A DNA stretch of 42,594 nt from Sporosarcina quadrami (lineage in GTDB: Bacteria > Bacillota > Bacilli > Bacillales_A > Planococcaceae), in contig NZ_JACSQN010000020.1 in assembly GCF_014836615.1 (NCBI RefSeq), positions 1 to 42,594 on the forward strand, written 5' to 3'. Made by a program: the position numbers and the translations under genes. How positions within the stretch are numbered: position 1 is the first letter of the stretch; the number at the start of each line of letters is the position of its first letter. Below the pieces are notes generated by a model that was given only the letters and a program-made list of their open reading frames with translations, searched no databases and was not told the origin of the DNA. Of the stretch, positions 21,321-29,593 are shown one piece after another.

Positions 21321-22154
21321 ATGAAGTGGAAACGGAGTGAACGGCTTGTCGATATGACACGTCATCTGTTAGAGAATCCGCATTCGCTCATACCGCTGAC
21401 TTTCTTTTCCGAGCGCCATCATGCAGCCAAGTCTTCTATAAGCGAAGATTTGGTCATCATAAAGGAAACGTTTGAAGAGAGTGGCACTGGCAGGCTTGTG
21501 ACCGTCTCCGGAGCGGCAGGCGGAGTTAAATATATACCGGAAGTCACAGAAACAGAAGTACGTGAAGTGATGGCCCTTATTAAAGAAAATCTTGGCCGCT
21601 CAGATCGTTTGTTGCCAGGCGGCTATTTGTACATGACGGATTTCTTAGGAAATCCTAAGATTATGGATCGTGTCGGAAAAGTGTTTGCCTCGGCGTTTGC
21701 AGATGCTAATATTGAAGTTATTATGACAGTGGCTACCAAAGGTATTCCCATTGCAAATGCGATTGCACGTCATTTGAATGTTCCGGTTGTCATCGTCCGC
21801 AGAGATAGCAAGGTGACAGAAGGATCGACTGTCAGCATTAATTATGTATCAGGGTCTACACGTAGGATTCAGACAATGGTATTATCAAAAAGAAGTATGA
21901 AGAGTGGCCAACGGGTATTGATTACGGATGACTTCATGAAAGCCGGCGGCACGATGGCGGGCATGAAGAACTTGTTGGAGGAGTTTGACTGTGAACTTGC
22001 CGGTGCTGCTGTATTGGTCGAGGCGGAACATACCGAAGAAGTACTCGTCGATAATTATTTATCATTGGTCAAACTTCGTACGATGAATGAGAAAGACCGT
22101 ACAATCGAACTTGAAGAAGGCAATTACTTTACGAAGGGTGGAAAAACACAATGA
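21321..22154 (+). CDS. purR: purine operon repressor PurR
   Basis: A 277-residue repressor of purine synthesis and transport genes that dissociates when PRPP is abundant. The N-terminal winged helix covers about 1-74 ([20 protein letters not shown]). The rest is a type I phosphoribosyltransferase fold with the PRPP-binding loop [16 protein letters not shown] near 200. AGGGG upstream of ATG 21321 is the ribosome binding site. Its stop overlaps the ridA start (ATGA), so they are coupled. prs, encoding PRPP synthetase, is in the same neighbourhood. Confidence 0.95.
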   Translation: MKWKRSERLVDMTRHLLENPHSLIPLTFFSERHHAAKSSISEDLVIIKETFEESGTGRLVTVSGAAGGVKYIPEVTETEVREVMALIKENLGRSDRLLPGGYLYMTDFLGNPKIMDRVGKVFASAFADANIEVIMTVATKGIPIANAIARHLNVPVVIVRRDSKVTEGSTVSINYVSGSTRRIQTMVLSKRSMKSGQRVLITDDFMKAGGTMAGMKNLLEEFDCELAGAAVLVEAEHTEEVLVDNYLSLVKLRTMNEKDRTIELEEGNYFTKGGKTQ

Positions 22155-22528
22155 ACTACGTAGCTACTACAAACGCACCACAAGCAATCGGACCTTACGC
22201 ACAAGCGGTGAAAGCGAATGGGGTCGTCTATACATCAGGACAATTACCAATGACTCCGGATGGCCTTCTCGTTGAAGGTACAATTGAAGAACAGACGCAC
22301 CAAGTATTTGCGAACTTGAAAGCAGTCCTTGAAGAGGCGGGATCTTCACTTGAACAAGTGATCAAAGCGACAGTCTTCATTAAGGATATGAACGAATTTG
22401 CAGCTCTTAACGATGTGTATGCGCAACATTTTGGATCACACACTCCAGCACGTTCTACTGTAGAAGTGGCTCGCCTTCCAAAAGACGCAAGTGTTGAGAT
22501 TGAAGTTGTAGCACTTACAGCTGAATAA
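22151..22528 (+). CDS. ridA: RidA family enamine/imine deaminase (YabJ)
   Basis: A 125-residue trimeric RidA-family protein that hydrolyses reactive enamines and imines such as 2-aminoacrylate. The typical blocks [21 protein letters not shown] and the active-site Arg in [14 protein letters not shown] are present, together with the C-terminal EIEVVALT. Length is standard. The ATG overlaps the purR stop by 4 bases and the gene is followed by a terminator. In B. subtilis yabJ affects purine regulation together with purR. Confidence 0.93.
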   Translation: MNYVATTNAPQAIGPYAQAVKANGVVYTSGQLPMTPDGLLVEGTIEEQTHQVFANLKAVLEEAGSSLEQVIKATVFIKDMNEFAALNDVYAQHFGSHTPARSTVEVARLPKDASVEIEVVALTAE

Positions 22529-22538
22529 AACAACATAC

Positions 22539-22564
22539 AACCCACTCGTAGCCGAGTGGGTTTT
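22539..22564 (+). terminator. intrinsic terminator after ridA
   Basis: AACCCACTCG (22539-22548) pairs perfectly with CGAGTGGGTT (22553-22562) across a 4-base loop, with T bases following. Confidence 0.88.
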
Positions 22565-22639
22565 GTTATACCTGAAACTGGAGATTTCAGAAGCGATTAG
22601 GTGTATTTTGAATTAATTAAAAATATTTTTTAAAAATAA

Positions 22640-22665
22640 AAGGGAAATGCTTACTTTTGTAGAAT
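22640..22665 (+). promoter_or_regulatory. sigma-H promoter of spoVG
   Basis: AAGGGAAAT (22640-22648), a 12-base spacer and AGAAT (22661-22665) fit the sigma-H consensus (RWAGGAxxT, 12-14 bases, HGAAT) with one mismatch. B. subtilis spoVG is a textbook sigma-H gene. The AT-rich block upstream (22610-22640) would suit AbrB binding. Confidence 0.7.
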
Positions 22666-22714
22666 ATATAAGTTGTATAGCAACTTCTTATAAACAAAAG
22701 GGAGTGGGAAGAGA

Positions 22715-22999
22715 ATGGAAGTAACAGACGTTAGACTAAGGAAAGTTGATACGGAAGGCCGAATGAGAGCTATCGCATCAATTACTTTGGATAATGAATT
22801 TGTCGTTCACGATATCCGTGTCATTGAGGGGAATGAAGGATTATTTGTGGCGATGCCAAGTAAACGGACACCTGAAGGGGAATTCCGTGATGTAGCGCAT
22901 CCAATTAATACGTCAGCCCGGCTGAAAGTGCAAGAAGCGGTGTTGACGGCTTACCATGCAACAGAAGAGAAACGAGTTTTGGAAGAGGCCGGTGCATAG
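22715..22999 (+). CDS. spoVG: SpoVG, septation and RNA-binding regulator
   Basis: A 94-residue small regulatory protein. The start [19 protein letters not shown] and the strand [22 protein letters not shown] are the family signature. SpoVG acts in asymmetric septation control and binds RNA or DNA in related species. AAAAGGGAGTGGG precedes the ATG. It has a sigma-H-type promoter and its own terminator. In B. subtilis glmU follows immediately; here 11 kb of foreign context intervenes. Confidence 0.95.
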   Translation: MEVTDVRLRKVDTEGRMRAIASITLDNEFVVHDIRVIEGNEGLFVAMPSKRTPEGEFRDVAHPINTSARLKVQEAVLTAYHATEEKRVLEEAGA

Positions 23000-23020
23000 G
23001 TCCCTCCTTACACACCGAAT

Positions 23021-23065
23021 AAAACACAGAACGGGATTTGAAGTGCAAATCTCCGCTCTGTGTTT
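23021..23065. terminator. bidirectional terminator between spoVG and the sigma-54 activator
   Basis: A long imperfect inverted repeat (23021-23040 and 23045-23065; outer AAAACACAGA with TCTGTGTTTT) flanked by A and T tracts. It serves the converging spoVG (+) and activator gene (-). Confidence 0.88.
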
Positions 23066-24793
23066 TTATATATCCAATGTAGTTTTGACAAGCTTATGCT
23101 TCTTGATATGGTACTGCAGACTTTGTCTCGTGATTCCCAACTTTTTTGCCGCTCGTGAAACATTCCAATTCTCCTGTTCCAACACCGTTTCGATAAAATT
23201 CTTTTCAGAGTTCTTAAAGATCTTTTTAATAGGTCTTTGTAAAGATTCATCTGTAGTGGAAGCATTTGATGGTATGGATGTAAAAAACTTCCCGCGGATA
23301 TAAGATGGCAGGTGTTCCACCTCAATCGCATCCGCATTTTCGGGTACTCGAATGATCAAGTTTTCAATCAAGTGCTCCAGTTCACGTATATTACCTGGCC
23401 ACGAATATTCAAGCAACGTGTTAAGAAGATTGTACGATAGGGGTGGAACGTTTTTCGCCAACTTCTTCTGATAGGTCGAGAGGAAGTGGTTGATGAAAAA
23501 GTGGACATCCTCCGTGCGCTCTCTTAGCGGAGGAATATAAATACTCGTATGGGCAATTCGATAAAATAAGTCTAGTCGCATTTTATTTTCCTGTATCATT
23601 TTTTCTGGATCCTCATTAGATGCACTAATAATCGTACATCTTACAGGAGCAACTTGATTGGAACCGACCTTACGGACAAGGCGCTCCTGCAAAACACGCA
23701 TTAACTTGGATTGGAGGGTAATTGGCATCGAGTTTAGTTCATCTAGAAATAGGGTTCCATCTTCAGCATATTCAAATAGCCCCGTTTGATCAGTTGCTCC
23801 GGTGAAAGCCCCTTTTACAGTGCCAAAGAGAGTGCTTTCCAGCAAGGTTTCTGGAATAGCCGCACAGTTTATTGCGACAAACGGCTTGTCTGCCCTTGGA
23901 CTATGATTGTGCATGCTTTGTGCAAATAACTCTTTACCAGTGCCAGTTTCACCTACAATTAACGTATCAGCATTATGGGTAGAGACGTTTTGTGCTTCTT
24001 TTAAAAGTTCGGTCAATACATGACTTTTACCTTTAATATCTTCAAACGTGAAAATTGTTCCATTCTTTGAATCGACTCTCTCCTTATTCGCCTCAGTGGC
24101 CTTTCTCTTCAACTCGATCGTTTGATGAAGCAGATCTTTTAATTTCGACTCATTTGTACTAATCGAAAAAACGGAGATGGTTTCTCCGTTCTTTTGGATA
24201 GGATACGTGCTATAACTGACATACTTCGGAATCCCATTTACTCTGGAGTGGGCTCTATACCTTGAGAAAATAGGCTTCCCAGTTGTAAACGTATGCTTGT
24301 GTTCGGAGTACTGGGGATTGTAGTTGTAAACAGACCATAAGTGTTTGCCTAGTATATCTTGGCTAGCTAACCCTTCCATCTTTTCTTGCGCATTATTATA
24401 TAATGTGATTTTCCCCTCAGGGTCGCTCATCATGACTCCTTCATCTAACGAATCGATAATTCTTTCCAAACAATATAAACGTTCTTCAATAGCTACGCTG
24501 TTATTTGTTATATCTCTAATGCAAAGAAAAGTTGTAAAGATGTCTTCGTCATAAATTTTGACGTCTACCATCATTTGTTTTCCATCGATAGCGATGGGAA
24601 TCGACTCCCCATCTTTATATGGAGCAGCATCGGGATGTAAGAGAGCAGATAGCGTATCTATTTCAGTATTCTTTATTGGTATGGCTCCGCTAATGTCGTA
24701 CCATAGCACCTCATGCTGATCGTTTAAAGCAATCACTCCATCTACAAAACTTCTAATGATCGATCCAATCGATTTAGCAATCAACGTACTCAA
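23066..24793 (-). CDS. sigma-54-dependent transcriptional activator (PAS, AAA+, Fis-type HTH)
   Basis: A 575-residue enhancer-binding protein of the RocR/LevR-like group. The N-terminal half holds PAS-like sensor sequence (about 10-95 and 105-215, the second with SDPEGKITLYNNAQE). The AAA+ domain has Walker A GETGTGKE (281-288), the sigma-54 contact loop GAFTGA (328-333) and Walker B LFLDEL. A Fis-type helix-turn-helix lies at about 540-570 (NVSRAAKKLGITRQSLQYHI). The frame opens at TTG 24793, but AAAGGGG is only one base away; a TTG three codons later is an alternative start. It is divergent from hutU, whose upstream region has a -24/-12 promoter, so it probably activates the hut-like operon, with an imidazole compound as the likely signal. 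Confidence 0.88.
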   Translation of the reverse strand: MSTLIAKSIGSIIRSFVDGVIALNDQHEVLWYDISGAIPIKNTEIDTLSALLHPDAAPYKDGESIPIAIDGKQMMVDVKIYDEDIFTTFLCIRDITNNSVAIEERLYCLERIIDSLDEGVMMSDPEGKITLYNNAQEKMEGLASQDILGKHLWSVYNYNPQYSEHKHTFTTGKPIFSRYRAHSRVNGIPKYVSYSTYPIQKNGETISVFSISTNESKLKDLLHQTIELKRKATEANKERVDSKNGTIFTFEDIKGKSHVLTELLKEAQNVSTHNADTLIVGETGTGKELFAQSMHNHSPRADKPFVAINCAAIPETLLESTLFGTVKGAFTGATDQTGLFEYAEDGTLFLDELNSMPITLQSKLMRVLQERLVRKVGSNQVAPVRCTIISASNEDPEKMIQENKMRLDLFYRIAHTSIYIPPLRERTEDVHFFINHFLSTYQKKLAKNVPPLSYNLLNTLLEYSWPGNIRELEHLIENLIIRVPENADAIEVEHLPSYIRGKFFTSIPSNASTTDESLQRPIKKIFKNSEKNFIETVLEQENWNVSRAAKKLGITRQSLQYHIKKHKLVKTTLDI

Positions 24794-24863
24794 TCCCCTT
24801 TCTTTCTATAATTGTTTGTAGTATATCATAATTCTAATTTATCCAAAGAGTCTGCATGTAAAC

Positions 24864-24965
24864 TTTATCTGCACCTGTGCAAAACTTATTCTATATGAAG
24901 GACGAAGGCGTTTTCATCTGTCTTTGGTAATGATGTGAAAAATTTATCTGCGCTTTTGACACGCA
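24864..24965 (+). promoter_or_regulatory. candidate enhancer sites for the sigma-54 activator
   Basis: TTTATCTGC occurs twice, at 24864-24872 and 24943-24951, 79 bases apart. The first copy runs into the inverted repeat TGCACCTGTGCA (24870-24881), the second into TGCG...CGCA (24949-24965). They lie about 120-220 bases before the -24/-12 element, a usual distance for upstream activator sites. Confidence 0.4.
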
Positions 24966-25083
24966 TCCAGAGACAGTTAACGGCGATTTAAAAGAAGTAA
25001 CTTCTCTGTTTAATGATCTAAAAGTATCAAATTTTCAATTAATGTAATATAAAAGACGGACTATTCTACCTTGTTAGAACTTA
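24966..25083. other. activator-hutU intergenic sequence
   Basis: AT-rich sequence between the candidate enhancer sites and the -24/-12 promoter. It holds a small perfect palindrome, AGAAGTAACTTCT (24993-25005), enclosed by CAGAGA (24968-24973) and TCTCTG (25003-25008). I cannot assign a function to it and see no open frame with a ribosome binding site. Confidence 0.4.
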
Positions 25084-25101
25084 TTGGCATGCAACTTGCA
25101 A
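25084..25101 (+). promoter_or_regulatory. sigma-54 (-24/-12) promoter of the hut-like operon
   Basis: TTGGCATGCAACTTGCAA matches the sigma-54 consensus TGGCAY, five bases, TTGCA. GG at 25086-25087 and GC at 25098-25099 are separated by exactly 10 bases. Transcription would begin near 25110, about 40 bases before hutU. rpoN and its activator are encoded in the same segment. Confidence 0.88.
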
Positions 25102-25150
25102 TATAAAGGAGTGAGAAACAAAAAAACATTTTACTTAGGAGGAGAACATT

Positions 25151-26872
25151 ATGACAACACCAGAAATTTTATACTCAGTTAAAGCGCAAAGAGGTCCTGA
25201 ACTGCGCTGTAAAGGATGGAGACAGGAATCAATCCTACGAATGCTTGAAAACAATATGGAGAACGCTGAAAAACCTGAAGAGCTAGTCATTTATGGAGGA
25301 ATCGGTAAAGCGGCACGTAACTGGGAATCATACCATGCAATCGTCAAATCACTTAAAGAGTTGGAAGATGATGAAACTCTTGTTGTTCAATCCGGTATGC
25401 CAGTAGCTGTTTTCAAAACTCACAAATATGCTCCTACAGTTGTTATGGCGACAACAAACATTATGAAGGCCGATTGGCCGACATTCTATGACCTGCAAGA
25501 TAAGAACTTAACAATTTATGCGAATTATACTGCGGCTCCTTGGGAGTACATAGGAACACAAGGTGTTATCCAAGGTACATTTGAAACACTTTCGGCAATC
25601 GCACGCCTTCACTACAATGACTCACTTGTCGGTAAAATCCTCTTAACAGCTGGAGCAGGCGGAATGGGCGGTAATCAAACTCGAGCGATGACAATGCATG
25701 GCGGTGTTTGTATCCTAGTTGACTCTAACGTGGAAATCATCAACCGACGTATTGAAAAAGGATTTATCGATGAACTTGCACCCTCATTGGAAGCTGCAAT
25801 CGTAAAAGCAAAAGAATATGCAGCAGCAGGCAAACCACTTGGTATTGCAGTCGTAGGAAACGCAGCTGATATCTTTGAACAAGTTCTTGCAAGCGATTTC
25901 CGTCCGGACATTGCTACATCTATGACTCCTGGACATGATCCGATCTCTTATCTTCCTTCAGGCTACACAGTGGAAGAAGCAGAACATCTTCGTGACACTG
26001 ATCGTAATCTGTATTTGCAAAAGGGCCGCGAAACAATGATTCGTGAATTGAAAGCGCTTATCCAGTTCATGGATGAAGGTGTGCACGCATTTGAGTACGG
26101 AACTAGCCACCGGAAAGAATGTATGGACGCTGGCATGGATGAGAAGGAAGCGAAACGTTTACCAGGGTTCGTTGCTGAATACCTCCGCCCCTTATTCTGT
26201 GAAGGACGTGGACCATTCCGTTGGATTTGTCTATCAGGTGATGCGGACGATCTAAGAAAAATTGATGACATGATCTTGGAGAAATTTGCAGATGATTACT
26301 TAGTAACACGCTGGATAAAGCTTGCGAAAGAGCATATTCCGATTGAAGCTCTACCGGCACGTATTTGTTACATGGGCTTTGGACAGCGTAAAAAATTCGC
26401 ACTCGAAGTCAATGACATGGTTCGCCGAGGCGAATTGAAGGGACCGGTTGCGTTCTCACGTGATAACCTTGACTCCGGTTCAATCGTTAACCCGACATTT
26501 GAATCCGAAAATATGAAAGATGGCAGTGATTTGATCTCTGACTGGCCGATGTTGAACGGTCTATTGAACGCCGTTGGTATGTGTGATTTGATCGCAATTC
26601 AAGCGAACTATTCAATGGGTGAAGCGGTCCATACAGGTGTAACAATGATTGCAGATGGGACTGCGGAATCTGATATGAGACTTGAAGTCGCAATGACAGT
26701 CGACTCAGGAATCGGTGTAGTTCGCCATGCACAAGCTGGTTATGAAACTGCTCAAGATGTTGCGAATGGTAAAGGTAAATTAACCGAGGAAAGTATCCAG
26801 ATCCCACTATGGTGGAAACGCGAGGCCACATTCGGTCCAAAAGACTTAAAGAAAAGTTCTGTTAAATCATAA
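25151..26872 (+). CDS. hutU: urocanate hydratase-like protein, divergent
   Basis: A 573-residue member of the urocanase family, slightly longer than the usual 550-560. Conserved parts are VIYGGIGKAARNWES, the glycine-rich TAGAGGMGGNQ (166-176), LPGFVAEYLRPLFC, and LPARICYMGFGQR with C406 matching the catalytic-region cysteine. The Prosite-type signature FQGLPARICW is changed to IEALPARICY. The C-terminal nucleotide loop, canonically HHGGGVGMGFSQHSG, reads QANYSMGEAVHTG here (484-496). Urocanase uses tightly bound NAD+ to hydrate urocanate to imidazolonepropionate, the second step of histidine breakdown. Neighbours hutI and hutH support the role, but the altered loop means substrate or cofactor handling may differ. 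TAGGAGGAG precedes the ATG. Confidence 0.82.
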   Translation: MTTPEILYSVKAQRGPELRCKGWRQESILRMLENNMENAEKPEELVIYGGIGKAARNWESYHAIVKSLKELEDDETLVVQSGMPVAVFKTHKYAPTVVMATTNIMKADWPTFYDLQDKNLTIYANYTAAPWEYIGTQGVIQGTFETLSAIARLHYNDSLVGKILLTAGAGGMGGNQTRAMTMHGGVCILVDSNVEIINRRIEKGFIDELAPSLEAAIVKAKEYAAAGKPLGIAVVGNAADIFEQVLASDFRPDIATSMTPGHDPISYLPSGYTVEEAEHLRDTDRNLYLQKGRETMIRELKALIQFMDEGVHAFEYGTSHRKECMDAGMDEKEAKRLPGFVAEYLRPLFCEGRGPFRWICLSGDADDLRKIDDMILEKFADDYLVTRWIKLAKEHIPIEALPARICYMGFGQRKKFALEVNDMVRRGELKGPVAFSRDNLDSGSIVNPTFESENMKDGSDLISDWPMLNGLLNAVGMCDLIAIQANYSMGEAVHTGVTMIADGTAESDMRLEVAMTVDSGIGVVRHAQAGYETAQDVANGKGKLTEESIQIPLWWKREATFGPKDLKKSSVKS

Positions 26873-26925
26873 TTGAAGGTATTGTTTCTTCATCGGAATC
26901 AATATACCAAAACTTATTGAAAAGA

Positions 26926-26972
26926 GAATTAGGGGCTATGGCTATAATTTATTACGTAGCCCCTTCTCAATT
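26926..26972 (+). other. stem-loop between hutU and hutI
   Basis: GAGAATTAGGGGCTA pairs with TAGCCCCTTCTC, a 7-bp perfect inner helix (26932-26938 with 26957-26963) and a 5-bp outer helix. No T-run follows, so it is more likely an mRNA stability or attenuation element than a full terminator. A TATAAT (26943-26948) sits in its loop and a TTGAAA lies 20 bases upstream of that, so an internal promoter is also possible. The intergenic gap is 208 bases; the rest shows no feature. Confidence 0.55.
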
Positions 26973-27080
26973 TAAAGTGGTGTTTCAACTATGTGAATAT
27001 GAAACAATCCATGGCACCGCTTACATTTTTGTTCTTGTAAGAGGAGCCAAAGTTTCATTAACAAAGGAGGAAGGAAACCC

Positions 27081-28319
27081 ATGGTGAAAACAAAAGTGGA
27101 TTTACTAATTTGCAATGCTGCAGAAGCGATCACCTGTCTAGGAGGTGGTATGAAAGATATTGGCGTTATACGTGATGCATGGATTGCCATTTGTAATAAA
27201 AGAATTGTCGGAGTTGGATCGGAAGATAATATTCGCAATAATTTCGACTTGGATAATGCAGAATTGTTAGATGCGAGTGGGAAAGTTATTGCCCCAGGCT
27301 TTGTCGATTCGCATACACATCTTGTCTTCAATGGTACACGCGTCGAAGAATATGCGGCTAAACTGACCGGTAATGATCCAGAGATGCTGAAAGAGCTTGG
27401 TATTACAACAGGTCCAAACCGTACAATTGAATTGACACGTCATGCATCAGAAGAGGACTTGTTCCAACAGTCGAAGAAAAGAATGCTATCTATGCTGGAG
27501 TATGGAATGACAACGATTGAAAGTAAAAGTGGCTACGGGCTGACGACTGAAAGTGAAATTAAAATTCTAGAAGTGGGCAGGAGGCTTGATAGGGAAACAC
27601 CAGTGGATGTGTTGAATACATTCTTAGGTGCACATGGTTTTCCGGATGGTGTCTCGAAGGAAGACTACTTGGATACTATCATCAACGAGATGATTCCACA
27701 GGTAGGCGAAAGGAAATTAGCGGAGTTTTGTGATGCATGGTGTGATGACGGCTATTATACAGCCGAAGAATCAAGGAAGATACTTCAGGCTGCACTAGCT
27801 TACGGGATGAAGCCTAAGTTGCATGCAGATGCGTATTCCTATATCGGCGGTTCAGACCTGGCCGTGAAGATGAACATGGTTTCAGTCGATCATCTTAACT
27901 ATACGCCTGTCGAAGTGATGGAGAAGCTTGCAAAATCGAATGTGACGGGGGTTTTGATGCCCGCTCTGGACTTTGCTGTCGGTCATAAGAAACCTTTCGA
28001 TGCCAGGAAGATGCTTGACTTGGGGATGAATATTGCATTAGCAACCGACCTTTGCCCTGCATGTTATACAGAGTCTATGCAATTTGTCATTAATCTAGCG
28101 TGCCGCTTGTATAAATTCACGGTGGAAGAAGCCATAAAAGCCGCAACTTATGGTGGAGCATGTGCTCTTGACTTACACGACCGCGGTGTCATACAAGCCG
28201 GAAAGCTAGCGGACTTGCAAATTTGGGATATTCCTACATACAAGCATATTGCCTATGAACTTGGCACGAATATTGTAGAGACCGTCATTAAAGACGGGAA
28301 AGTCGTCGTAAGTCGATAA
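27081..28319 (+). CDS. hutI: imidazolonepropionase
   Basis: A 412-residue amidohydrolase-fold enzyme that opens the imidazolone ring to give N-formimino-L-glutamate, the third step of histidine breakdown. Metal ligands are H78 and H80 in DSHTHLVF, H248 in KLHADAYS and D323 in LATDLCP; H271 in SVDHLNYT is the catalytic-type histidine. TGPNRTIELTR and GYGLTTESEIKIL are typical HutI stretches. The ATYGGACALDLHDRGVI segment is the usual C-terminal amidohydrolase block. AAAGGAGG lies 10 bases before the ATG. It is clearly divergent from B. subtilis HutI, like its HutU neighbour. Confidence 0.85.
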   Translation: MVKTKVDLLICNAAEAITCLGGGMKDIGVIRDAWIAICNKRIVGVGSEDNIRNNFDLDNAELLDASGKVIAPGFVDSHTHLVFNGTRVEEYAAKLTGNDPEMLKELGITTGPNRTIELTRHASEEDLFQQSKKRMLSMLEYGMTTIESKSGYGLTTESEIKILEVGRRLDRETPVDVLNTFLGAHGFPDGVSKEDYLDTIINEMIPQVGERKLAEFCDAWCDDGYYTAEESRKILQAALAYGMKPKLHADAYSYIGGSDLAVKMNMVSVDHLNYTPVEVMEKLAKSNVTGVLMPALDFAVGHKKPFDARKMLDLGMNIALATDLCPACYTESMQFVINLACRLYKFTVEEAIKAATYGGACALDLHDRGVIQAGKLADLQIWDIPTYKHIAYELGTNIVETVIKDGKVVVSR

Positions 28320-28355
28320 CGGCAATTCATCACTATTATTAGGGAGGAATTTTTA

Positions 28356-29528
28356 ATGGTAAACAGTCAATCAACTTCTATAGCGGCAGCGAAAGTGGAT
28401 GAGAAACGGTTAACAGATCTTTTCCTAGAACTTGCAAAGATTAATGGTCCAAGCACCAAAGAACAATTAGTGGCGGACTATCTAATCAAAGCATTACCCG
28501 AACTCGGTTTTACGCTTGAATTTGATGATGCCCATAAAAACTTCGATGGAGAAGTCGGAAACTTGATCGCTTGGCGGGAAGGAACAGATTCGTCGATACC
28601 ACCTTTGTTTTTCTCAACACATATGGATACAGTGCTACCGACGGAGGGATTGAAGCCGGTCATTAAAGATGGTGTCATCCATTCAGACGGAACAACAATC
28701 TTGGGAGCGGACGATAGGGCTGCGCTAGCATCCTACTTGGAAGCGGTACGGGCTGTCATTGAAAGCGGCGTCCCGCATGGACCGATTGAATTCGTATTGA
28801 CGGTGAATGAGCAACCCGGTTTGGTTGGAGCAAGATATATGGATTATACCAAGGTGAAAAGTGAAGCAGGTTATATTTTCGATAGTAGCGGAGATGTTGG
28901 GCAGATCATTTTAAAGGGGCCATACAGTAGCAGAATCTGGATGGAGGTTGAAGGGAATGCAGCACATATTGCATTAAATGCGGAAGAAGGGAATAGTGCT
29001 TTCCTTATTGCTGCAAAAGGTTTATTGAACATGAATCTTGGTGAAATCGACGAAGAGACACTTGCGAATATAGGAATTTTAAAAGGCGGAGAATTGACAT
29101 CCATCATCCCGGGTTCTGTAACAGTCGCAGGAGAAGTCCGCAGCTTCTCAAAGGAGAAATTGGACAAGCAGCTAAAGCAGATGGAAGAGGCAATGCAAGA
29201 AGCGGCTTCTGCTAGCGGCGGTAAGGTGAATGTGAAAATTGAAAAGAAATACAGCGGATTTGATATTCCGACAGACCATGTTTTAACGACAACGGTTAAA
29301 GCGGCATCTCACAACATCGATGTAAAACCGTATACAACTGAAACATTAGGCGGAGCCGACACAAATGTTTTAAATGAAAATGGGCTTACATGCATCACAT
29401 TAGGAAATGGATTCCAAAACATTCATTCCTTTAGAGAGTGTATCAGTGTAGATAACTTGGTGAATACCGGCAGGTTGACTGCTGGGCTGATCGAACAATG
29501 GTATGAGGCCCATAAACAAGCAAAATGA
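28356..29528 (+). CDS. M20 family metallohydrolase, PepT-like
   Basis: A 390-residue M20 peptidase-superfamily protein, closest in layout to the PepT-like/YqjE group. Visible residues are H89 and D91 in FFSTHMDTV, D119 in GADDRAALA, general base E152, D176 in YIFDSS, H204 in NAAHIAL and H357 near the C terminus. The residue after the general base, normally a second Glu that binds metal, is Q153 (VNEQPG). The lid domain lies at about 185-295. It sits between hutI and the permease in a set with no hutG, so it could cleave histidine-containing dipeptides or act on a ring-opened product; this is inference. GGGAGG precedes the ATG and hutI is 36 bases away. Confidence 0.8.
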   Translation: MVNSQSTSIAAAKVDEKRLTDLFLELAKINGPSTKEQLVADYLIKALPELGFTLEFDDAHKNFDGEVGNLIAWREGTDSSIPPLFFSTHMDTVLPTEGLKPVIKDGVIHSDGTTILGADDRAALASYLEAVRAVIESGVPHGPIEFVLTVNEQPGLVGARYMDYTKVKSEAGYIFDSSGDVGQIILKGPYSSRIWMEVEGNAAHIALNAEEGNSAFLIAAKGLLNMNLGEIDEETLANIGILKGGELTSIIPGSVTVAGEVRSFSKEKLDKQLKQMEEAMQEAASASGGKVNVKIEKKYSGFDIPTDHVLTTTVKAASHNIDVKPYTTETLGGADTNVLNENGLTCITLGNGFQNIHSFRECISVDNLVNTGRLTAGLIEQWYEAHKQAK

Positions 29529-29593
29529 TAGCAAGCAGGACTAAGGAGAACGTCACAAAATAGAATACCATTCCAATCAAAAGGAGGGGTTTG

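Noticed and set aside
24993..25005. Palindrome AGAAGTAACTTCT enclosed by CAGAGA and TCTCTG as an activator operator
   Set aside because: It is a small dyad in AT-rich sequence and does not share the TTTATCTGC motif of the paired sites; no evidence links it to regulation.
25030..25044. CodY box upstream of hutU
   Set aside because: AATTTTCAATTAATG differs from the CodY consensus at about four positions, and similar AT-rich matches are common by chance.
27012..27030. Second sigma-54 promoter before hutI (TGGCACCGCTTACA)
   Set aside because: The GG is not followed by GC at the required 10-base spacing.
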